Assembly (NCBI GenBank): GCA_900545935.1
Contig: URAP01000068.1
Location: forward strand, 1 to 6,262
From: an uncultured Eubacteriales bacterium
GTDB taxonomy: Bacteria > Bacillota > Clostridia > Oscillospirales > CAG-272
Length of the DNA: 6,262 nucleotides
Reading direction: 5' to 3'
The notes under the pieces were generated by a model. It had not been told where the DNA came from, ran no database searches, and saw only the letters and a list, made by a program, of their open reading frames with translations. A program made the translations under genes and the position numbers. Shown here one piece after another: positions 1 to 5,257 of this stretch (positions are counted from its first letter, which is position 1; each line of letters opens with the position of its first letter).

Positions 1-2
1 CC

Positions 3-1805
3 AACGCGGTTCTTCCCTTCGGCGACAGCATGCTGGTCTCTCTGGCCGACAGCGAAGGCGACTTCATCGCCACCCGCCTTACGCGCGTAGACGCGGACGG
101 CACGGAAACGCAGCTCGAGGAGCTGCGCCGCGAGGCGTATATCACCGGCGAGCTCATCAAGCTCAATCAGGAAAAGCTGCCGGGCTGCGTATACCACCGC
201 AGCGCGCTCAACGACGTTGCCCGCGTCGAGGGACGCACGTTCATCTGCTGCAAAAAGGAAGAGGACGCCGGCCCCACGAACAACTGGATGGCGCCGGACG
301 AGATGAAGGCGAAGCTGCACGATATCTATGCCGGGTGCATGCGCGGCCGGACAATGTATGTTATTCCCTATTCGATGGGCGCGATCGGCTCGCCGTTTGC
401 CAAGTACGGCATTGAGATCACCGACTCGATCTATGTTGTCTGCTGCATGGCGATCATGACGCGCGTCGGCACGAAGGTCTATGAAGCGCTCGGCGATTCG
501 CCGGACTTTGTCAAGGGTCTCCACTCCAAGGCCGAGCTCGACGCCGACAAGCGCTATATCGCGCACTTCCCGGAGGAAAACCTCATTATGTCCGTCAACT
601 CCGGCTACGGCGGCAACGCGCTGCTCGGCAAGAAGTGCTTCGCACTCCGTATCGCCTCCTACCTCGGTCGTAAGGAGGGCTGGATGGCAGAGCACATGCT
701 CATCCTCGGTGTTGAGTACCCGAACGGTGAGACCAAGTATGTGACCGCTGCATTCCCGTCCGCATGCGGTAAGACCAACCTCGCAATGCTCATTCCGCCG
801 GAGGTATTCCGCAAGAAGGGCTACAAGGTTTGGTGCGTAGGCGACGATATCGCCTGGCTCCGCGTCGGCAAGGACGGCAGACTGTGGGCTGTCAACCCCG
901 AGAACGGCTTCTTCGGCGTTGCTCCCGGCACCAACGAAAAGTCCAACCCCAACGCTCTTGCTACTACCAAGCGTGATACTATCTTTACGAATGTTGTTCA
1001 TGACCTCGATAACAATACCGTTTGGTGGGAGGGCCTTAACGACAATCCTCCGAAGAATGCTATTGACTGGAAGGGCAACAAGTGGGATTATACCAAGTAT
1101 GACAAGAAGGATAAGTCCACCTGCGGCGCTCATCCGAACTCCCGTTTCACCTCTGTTGCAAAGAACTGCCCCTGCGTATCGCCTAAGTTTGACGATCCCG
1201 CCGGCGTTCCGATCTCCGCTATTATCTTCGGCGGACGCCGTGCAAAGACCGCTCCTCTCGTATATCAGTCCACCAGCTGGCAGAACGGCACCTTCGTCGG
1301 CTCCATCATGGCTTCCGAGACTACCGCGGCTGCAGCAGGCGCTGTCGGTGTAGTTCGCCGCGATCCTATGGCTATGCGTCCTTTCGTAGGCTACGATATG
1401 GGCGACTACTTCCAGCACTGGCTCGACATGGGCAAGAATATCCCGAATCCGCCTAAGATCTTCCACGTCAACTGGTTCCGTACCGATGACGAGGGTCACT
1501 TCATTTGGCCCGGCTACGGCGAGAATATGCGCGTAGTTAAGTGGATTCTTGACCGCTGCGAGGACAAGGCTGATGCTGAGCTCACTCCTATCGGCTATGT
1601 TCCGAAGCCCGAGGATATCGACGTTGAGGGTCTTGAGGGTGTTTCTACCGATACTATCCGTGAGCTGCTCCGCGTTGATACCGCTTCGTGGCTCGAGGAT
1701 ATCGAGAACATCCGCGAGTTCTACAAGACCGTCGGCGACAGAGTTCCCGCAGAGCTTATCGAGGAGCTTAACGGCCTCGAGGCTCGTCTTAAGGCAGCTA
1801 AGTAA
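3..1805 (+). CDS. pckG: Phosphoenolpyruvate carboxykinase (GTP), 5'-partial
   Basis: Cytosolic enzyme interconverting oxaloacetate + GTP and PEP + CO2 + GDP; in fermenting anaerobes it often runs in the carboxylating direction. The frame is open to the left edge. Residues below count from the ATG at base 30, which gives 591 residues, but no Shine-Dalgarno sequence precedes that ATG, so the true start probably lies outside the window. Visible family motifs: R-loop VARVEGRT (63-70), GPTNNWM (81-87), SGYGGNALLGKK (191-202), metal-site K202, H222 and D273, P-loop FPSACGKTN (242-250), HPNSR (368-372), the omega-lid region SETTAAAAGAVG (429-440) and the aromatic guanine pocket W482, F483, F491, Y496. 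All expected catalytic residues are present. Two oddities: residues 1-20 lack the usual 'PDxVxxxDGS' approach to the DG at 23-24, and synonymous codon use changes sharply near base 645. The gene ends at a strong terminator, so it is probably the last or only gene of its transcript. Confidence 0.97.
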   Translation, partial: NAVLPFGDSMLVSLADSEGDFIATRLTRVDADGTETQLEELRREAYITGELIKLNQEKLPGCVYHRSALNDVARVEGRTFICCKKEEDAGPTNNWMAPDEMKAKLHDIYAGCMRGRTMYVIPYSMGAIGSPFAKYGIEITDSIYVVCCMAIMTRVGTKVYEALGDSPDFVKGLHSKAELDADKRYIAHFPEENLIMSVNSGYGGNALLGKKCFALRIASYLGRKEGWMAEHMLILGVEYPNGETKYVTAAFPSACGKTNLAMLIPPEVFRKKGYKVWCVGDDIAWLRVGKDGRLWAVNPENGFFGVAPGTNEKSNPNALATTKRDTIFTNVVHDLDNNTVWWEGLNDNPPKNAIDWKGNKWDYTKYDKKDKSTCGAHPNSRFTSVAKNCPCVSPKFDDPAGVPISAIIFGGRRAKTAPLVYQSTSWQNGTFVGSIMASETTAAAAGAVGVVRRDPMAMRPFVGYDMGDYFQHWLDMGKNIPNPPKIFHVNWFRTDDEGHFIWPGYGENMRVVKWILDRCEDKADAELTPIGYVPKPEDIDVEGLEGVSTDTIRELLRVDTASWLEDIENIREFYKTVGDRVPAELIEELNGLEARLKAAK

Positions 1806-1850
1806 TCGGTTGAATTCTATCGAAATTTTATCGGTTAATATGATTCATAT

Positions 1851-1893
1851 TCACGGAGCGAACCCGCGCGGCTCGCTCCGTGATGTGTTTTTT
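1851..1893 (+). terminator. Intrinsic terminator of pckG
   Basis: A perfect 11-bp inverted repeat (TCACGGAGCGA at 1851-1861, TCGCTCCGTGA at 1873-1883) encloses an 11-nt loop. A short TGTG and six T residues (1888-1893) follow. It lies 45 nt after the pckG stop codon and fits a Rho-independent terminator. It separates pckG from the downstream peptidase gene. Confidence 0.88.
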
Positions 1894-2060
1894 GAGGCGA
1901 AAAATCGGCGCCTTGATGGGCGTGTGATTCGGTCGCTTTCCCACACGGACGGTCGGAGCATGGCTGTGGTTCGCCGAAAAATGTGATATCGTAATCAGCG
2001 AATGCATCTGAAATATGAAAAAAAGAAGAGGGAGTAACTGCCGCGGCGGCGATAACGGAT

Positions 2061-3044
2061 ATGAAGAAAACGGATGTGTGCTTTCAGCACAGCGGATATA
2101 TGCCGTGTGCGGCGCGTGCGGAGGACGGCGAAAAGCCGCTGAGCTATCGGCTCGTATATTCCGATAAGGCGGTGAAGAATGTCAGTATACGTATCTCGCG
2201 CGACGGCGAGGTCGAGGTCCGCTCTCCGCGCGGTGTGTCGGAGGAGTTTATTCGGCAGCTTGTCGAGAGCAAACGCAAGCTGATATTGCGTGCGCTCGCG
2301 GAGCGTGCGGGACTCGATGAGGCTCGCTCTTATTATACGCTCGATTACGGATACAGTGCGCCGCTGCTCGGAGCAGACTATCCGATAATCGCCGCATCGG
2401 ATGATCTCGGCAATGCCTTGGCTTCTGTCGCGGGTGAAAATGCCCTTGCCTCCGCGAAGAATGCAGACTCGTCGCTCAAGACCGCCGCCGCATCGTTCAA
2501 AACTGCCGACTCGGATACATCCGCCGATATGTGCGGCAGGCACGGAAAAGCCGCCTCGCGCACATTCGGCGTAAAGTCAGATCTGCCGCAGACCATGCTG
2601 CTGCCTGTCTCCTGCCGTGCGGGCTGCTTTGACGGCAGTGCATTCATCCTGCCTGCGGGGCTTGAGCCGATAGAGGTCGAGCGCGCGCTCGCGGGTATAT
2701 ATGCTGCGGCGGGCAGGCAGTACCTGACCGAGCGAACGCGCATTATTGCTGCGGATATGGGCATGGACTGCCCGCCTGTTTCGCTCTCCGGCGCAAAAAA
2801 ACAGTGGGGCAGCTGCACGCACAATAAGCGCGGAGATGATAGGATAAGCTATTCGTGGCGCCTGATGCTCGCTTCGCCTCGGGCGGTCGACTCGGTGGTC
2901 GTCCATGAGCTGTGTCACGTCGGCGAAATGAGCCACGGTGAACGCTTTTGGCGGCATGTCAAGAACTACATGCCCGACTATTCGGAGTCGCATGAGGAGC
3001 TGCGGCGGCTCGCGGCTGCAATGGCGCGCCGCTTTCATGTCTGA
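2061..3044 (+). CDS. YgjP/DUF45-family zinc metallopeptidase with internal insert
   Basis: Predicted cytosolic M48-like metallopeptidase of the YgjP (DUF45, SprT-like) family; 327 residues. The N-terminal family domain starts near residue 27, with SIRISRDGEVEVRSPRGVS at 42-60. The catalytic half holds KKQWGSC (246-252), SYSWRLMLASP (263-273), then the zinc site VVHELCH (280-286; H282, E283, H286) and a probable third ligand H292 before the family-typical 'RFWRHV..YMPDY' (295-307). Residues about 112-180 are Ala/Ser/Asp-rich, absent from ordinary family members and contain short internal repeats; this explains why the protein is longer than the usual 230-250 residues. There is no signal peptide. 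The ATG at 2061 is the first start after an in-frame TGA at 2016. The only purine-rich SD-like stretch (about 2024-2034) sits some 26 nt upstream, too far to be convincing, so the start is uncertain; ATG 2100 is an alternative. The physiological substrate is unknown. Confidence 0.9.
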   Translation: MKKTDVCFQHSGYMPCAARAEDGEKPLSYRLVYSDKAVKNVSIRISRDGEVEVRSPRGVSEEFIRQLVESKRKLILRALAERAGLDEARSYYTLDYGYSAPLLGADYPIIAASDDLGNALASVAGENALASAKNADSSLKTAAASFKTADSDTSADMCGRHGKAASRTFGVKSDLPQTMLLPVSCRAGCFDGSAFILPAGLEPIEVERALAGIYAAAGRQYLTERTRIIAADMGMDCPPVSLSGAKKQWGSCTHNKRGDDRISYSWRLMLASPRAVDSVVVHELCHVGEMSHGERFWRHVKNYMPDYSESHEELRRLAAAMARRFHV

Positions 3045-3138
3045 TAAGCGTAATATATTGCTTTGATCCTATTTGACCGAGAATAATATCTCGATGAAAT
3101 TGAGAATGGCACGGCATTTTCTACGAAATAAAATCAAT

Positions 3139-3179
3139 TAAGCGACCGAGTCGGGAGTATCTCTCGATTCGGTCGCTTA
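3139..3179. terminator. Bidirectional terminator between convergent genes
   Basis: A 19-bp stem (3139-3157 with 3161-3179) closes on a 3-nt TAT loop; all positions pair, two of them as G-U on the + strand. The + strand side continues into a moderately T-rich GCTGTTGTTCT. On the minus strand the hairpin is followed by ATTGATTTTATTTCG, the better U-tract. It lies 95 nt past the peptidase stop and 83 nt past the FTR-like stop, where convergent transcripts meet, so it probably ends both. Confidence 0.85.
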
Positions 3180-3247
3180 GCTGTTGTTCTGTCGGTATTG
3201 TAAGCAATGCGCGATGCATGCGTCATGTATCTGCGCGGTGCATCGAG

Positions 3248-3261
3248 GCATGCCGGCATGC
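3248..3261. repeat. 14-bp perfect palindrome at the end of the FTR-like gene
   Basis: GCATGCCGGCATGC is its own reverse complement and directly abuts the TGA of the FTR-like gene. A nearby 7-bp inverted repeat, CGATGCA (3212-3218) with TGCATCG (3239-3245), adds further structure to the 3' untranslated region. Neither is followed by a U-tract, so I do not call them terminators. Confidence 0.4.
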
Positions 3262-3486
3262 TCAGGTCTTGCCCGGATGCTGCTTTTCCTTGTAGTACAG
3301 CATGCAGTGGCAGTAGCCCTCAAAATTTTCGTCTGCTATCTGACGGCGAAATTCCTCGCATATGCACTTGTACTCCTCGGTACGCTGCGTACGGCAGGGG
3401 CAGTATCCGCCGGTTCGGCGCAGCCCCTCCTTTACCGCACGCACCACATCCTCGTTTTCGTTCAGACGGATTTTCGGTGCAGTCAA
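3262..3486 (-). CDS. Ferredoxin:thioredoxin reductase catalytic-chain-like Fe-S protein
   Basis: Small six-cysteine protein (74 residues from TTG at 3486, 76 from GTG at 3492) related to the catalytic beta chain of ferredoxin:thioredoxin reductase. That family uses a [4Fe-4S] cluster beside a redox disulfide to pass electrons from ferredoxin to thioredoxin. Cysteines occur in three pairs: CPCR (31, 33), CIC (43, 45) and CHC (61, 63), numbered from the GTG. The order CPC, CxC, CHC matches the family, but the gaps (9 and 15 residues) differ from the plant/cyanobacterial 16 and 8, as expected of a shorter divergent form. Start choice: AGGAGG at 3499-3494 is only 1 nt from GTG 3492 but an ideal 7 nt from TTG 3486, so I prefer TTG; the GTG would overlap the thioredoxin TGA as GTGA. 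It sits directly after trxA, the expected electron acceptor. No variable (alpha) chain gene is in the window. Confidence 0.85.
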   Translation of the reverse strand: MTAPKIRLNENEDVVRAVKEGLRRTGGYCPCRTQRTEEYKCICEEFRRQIADENFEGYCHCMLYYKEKQHPGKT

Positions 3487-3488
3487 GG

Positions 3489-3803
3489 TCACGCCTCCTC
3501 GATAAGGTTCAGCACAGCCTCGCGCGATATCGCGCCGACCGAGCGCTTCTTCTCAACGCCGCCCACGAATACCGCAAGTGTAGGGATGCTGATGATGCCG
3601 AACTTCATGGCAAGCTCCGGCTCATCATCGACATTTATCGAGCAGATGCGGCAGGGCGCGTCGCCCTCTGCAAGCTCCTCAATTATCGGCTTCATCATCA
3701 TGCACGGTCCGCACCATGTAGCCCAAAAGTCGATTAGAACCTTGCCCTCGGCTTCGACTACCTCTGCTTCAAAATTGTCCTTTGTGATCTTGATAACGCT
3801 CAT
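3489..3803 (-). CDS. trxA: Thioredoxin
   Basis: Cytosolic thiol-disulfide oxidoreductase of 104 residues, the classic length of a single thioredoxin domain. The active site is WCGPC (W30, C31, C34) in the context LIDFWATWCGPC, the cis-proline is in ISIPT (P74), and the C-terminal 'VGAISREAVLNLIEEA' matches the last strand and helix. The frame remains open upstream, but the start is ATG 3803 because the fold begins there, GGAAG lies 7 nt upstream, and the ATG shares one base with the TAA of the preceding membrane-protein gene (TAATG). The next gene encodes an FTR-like Fe-S protein that is the likely reductant. An additional Cys pair, C51-x2-C54 (PCRIC), lies just before the central strand; its role is unknown. 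Transcription should come from the promoter upstream of the membrane-protein gene. Confidence 0.97.
   Translation of the reverse strand: MSVIKITKDNFEAEVVEAEGKVLIDFWATWCGPCMMMKPIIEELAEGDAPCRICSINVDDEPELAMKFGIISIPTLAVFVGGVEKKRSVGAISREAVLNLIEEA
3493..3499 (-). promoter_or_regulatory. Ribosome-binding site inside the end of trxA
   Basis: AGGAGG (3499-3494) lies within the last codons of trxA. It is 1 nt from the GTG at 3492 but 7 nt from the TTG at 3486, which favours TTG as the start of the FTR-like gene and indicates coupled translation. Confidence 0.65.
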
Positions 3804-5065
3804 TATTCTTCTTCCTTTCCTATTTTGCTTTTGTCGAGCATTTTGACCGATATATTCATTATCAGCCTGCCGGCGAGCGCATATGCAGCCTGCAGCAAAA
3901 ACAGTCCTGCCATTATCAGCAGCTCGCTTGTATACGGCGCGCGGTAGTATTCGTTTGCCAGACTGTAAAAAAACAGCACGGCATAGTAGATCTCGGTTAT
4001 AAGTCCGATCGACAGCTTTATCACCGCCGAGGCGGTCATGCTGCGGCGCAGTGCCGTGGGGATACCCGCGCCGAGATGTTCTGCAAGTCTTCGGCACTTC
4101 GTGCTGTGGGGCACTTTGTCGGTGCCGGAGCTATTTCCGCTGCGGGAGAAGAGGCTTCTCGTGCCTCTTGCGTCTGCGCTCTTCTTTCCGCTGCTGCCGT
4201 TTGTCTCGTAATTGCTTGAGCACTGTGCGTTTTTGCCGCGACCTTTGTCTTCGGCGATGCCGTCAGTGCTTTGACCGCCGTCAGCCTCGATACCTGCGCG
4301 CCGACGCATTGCACCGAGCGCTGCAGACGTAATATGACTGCCTTGCTGCGCCGGCATTGACTGACGCTTTACGGAGACGGTCCTATCGCGGTGTGGCTGC
4401 TCCGGTGCCGCGCTTCGACTTGTGCGCTTCCCGCGCTTTTTCCGACTGTCCGCCGCACGTTCGCCGTGCTTTCCTATCAGCGGAACGGTAAGCAGCGAAA
4501 CGGCATATACGAGCAGATCGAACAGCCACAGCCCGATATATCCGAGATAGCTTTTAATATTCGATCCGGCGCCGAGCAGCAGCTCGAGCAGCGGCGGCGA
4601 AATATACGGCATCATCAGCCCGACGGCGGAGATGATGAACAGCGGAATGCTTTTTTTTGCCCCCCTGATATAAACGCTGCGCAGCGAGACCGCAAGCGGC
4701 AGGTAGGGCAGCAGTGCACTGAGCGCCTGTATCAGGTAGTAGGTCACCACCGGCAGCACCTGATGCTCGATGTCTCCCGCATAATAGGTGTATATATAGC
4801 TCAGACCTATGCTGTTTACCGCCGTGAACAGCAGCGCCGTTATCAGCGCAAATGCATATTCACGCCGCGACGGCGAGCTGCGGCTCGTCTCATTCTGCGC
4901 CTCGTCATCCGGCGGCATCGAGCTTCCGCTGTCTATCTTACCGGGCGGCGATGAACTCCTCGCGCTTATCCCTCTTGGCTGTGCGGAAACTCTGCCGTTC
5001 GGCATGCCCGGCGGAGCTGCGTGCTCCCGCGCGGCGGCTGTGTTTTTATTATTATCGGTATTCAA
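3803..5065 (-). CDS. Six-helix membrane protein of unknown function with long disordered loop
   Basis: I do not recognise the family. The 420-residue protein has a polar, Pro/Ser-rich N-terminus (1-68), four hydrophobic helices (about 71-94, 103-127, 139-163, 174-198), a hydrophilic low-complexity stretch of about 145 residues (199-344) rich in Ser, Arg, Lys, Gly and Ala, and two more helices (about 345-369 and 379-405). It ends in a charged tail, DKSKIGKEEE. Both ends and the long loop are probably cytoplasmic by the positive-inside rule (KKRGKR at 209-214). No cofactor, ATPase or CxxC motif is visible. Start: TTG 5065, supported by GGGAGG at 5078-5073 with 7-nt spacing. It is the first gene of an operon with trxA and the FTR-like gene, its TAA overlapping the trxA ATG by one base. 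A link to redox homeostasis is only positional. Its frame carries no internal stops and its loop codons resemble those of the rest of the gene. Confidence 0.85.
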   Translation of the reverse strand: MNTDNNKNTAAAREHAAPPGMPNGRVSAQPRGISARSSSPPGKIDSGSSMPPDDEAQNETSRSSPSRREYAFALITALLFTAVNSIGLSYIYTYYAGDIEHQVLPVVTYYLIQALSALLPYLPLAVSLRSVYIRGAKKSIPLFIISAVGLMMPYISPPLLELLLGAGSNIKSYLGYIGLWLFDLLVYAVSLLTVPLIGKHGERAADSRKKRGKRTSRSAAPEQPHRDRTVSVKRQSMPAQQGSHITSAALGAMRRRAGIEADGGQSTDGIAEDKGRGKNAQCSSNYETNGSSGKKSADARGTRSLFSRSGNSSGTDKVPHSTKCRRLAEHLGAGIPTALRRSMTASAVIKLSIGLITEIYYAVLFFYSLANEYYRAPYTSELLIMAGLFLLQAAYALAGRLIMNISVKMLDKSKIGKEEE

Positions 5066-5078
5066 ATATCTTCCTCCC
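5066..5078 (-). promoter_or_regulatory. Ribosome-binding site fixing the TTG start at 5065
   Basis: GGGAGG (5078-5073) lies 7 nt before the TTG at 5065-5063. No ATG or GTG at a comparable distance is in frame, so this site decides the non-ATG start of the membrane-protein gene. Confidence 0.75.
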
Positions 5079-5096
5079 GAATAGCTTCCTGCTGCA

Positions 5097-5125
5097 ATTG
5101 TAGCACGAGCCGACGTTTTTTACAA
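5097..5125 (-). promoter_or_regulatory. SigA-type promoter of the membrane protein-trxA-FTR operon
   Basis: Read on the minus strand: -35 TTGTAA (5125-5120), a 17-nt spacer, and -10 TACAAT (5102-5097) preceded by TG one base upstream, making an extended -10. Matches are 4/6 and 5/6 to TTGACA and TATAAT. Transcription would start near 5090, giving a leader of about 25 nt that contains the GGGAGG ribosome-binding site. Confidence 0.7.
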
Positions 5126-5196
5126 ACCTGCACGGCTAAATAAGTGTGAATGATATGTAAACTTTGAGTGTCCGCATATTCCTCTGCCCGACATCG

Positions 5197-5226
5197 CAAT
5201 ATTAGGCAACGCGGCGGCATATAAAT
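5197..5226 (+). promoter_or_regulatory. Candidate sporulation SigE promoter of the LysM-GH18 gene
   Basis: CAATATT (5197-5203), a 14-nt gap, and CATATAAAT (5218-5226) resemble the mother-cell SigE pattern (-35 KMATATT, 14-15 nt, -10 CATACAnT) at 6/7 and 6/8 positions with ideal spacing. The predicted start near 5232 leaves a short leader containing the RBS GCGAGG (5245-5250). The B. subtilis homologue yaaH is known to be SigE-dependent. The match was made by eye and is not proof. Confidence 0.5.
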
Positions 5227-5257
5227 AATGCGAAAACCATGAAAGCGAGGACGCACT

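Noticed and set aside
1894..2060. Promoter for the peptidase gene
   Set aside because: A few -10-like and -35-like hexamers occur (for example around TGATATCGTAAT) but none pair at proper spacing well enough to report.
2015..2100. ATG at 2015 with AAGAAGAGGGAG after it, as a possible small gene or alternative peptidase start
   Set aside because: It is in a different frame from the peptidase and yields no recognisable peptide; using it would require a frameshift for which there is no evidence.
1995..3038. Several minus-strand open frames opposite the peptidase gene
   Set aside because: They are antisense to a gene with a complete zinc-peptidase motif, have Arg/Cys-rich composition typical of shadow frames, and show no family motif or RBS.
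3079..3094. Small CGAGA/TCTCG inverted repeat after the peptidase gene
   Set aside because: Only 5 bp with no U-tract; the 19-bp hairpin at 3139-3179 explains termination.
3804..4097. N-terminal extension of the thioredoxin frame to 202 residues
   Set aside because: The extension is Arg/Cys-rich out-of-frame readthrough of the membrane-protein gene; the thioredoxin fold and RBS place the start at 3803.
5151..5181. SigG-like promoter (TGATAT-N18-CATATT) before the GH18 gene
   Set aside because: Both boxes match the consensus weakly; the SigE-like pair downstream has better spacing and a shorter leader.
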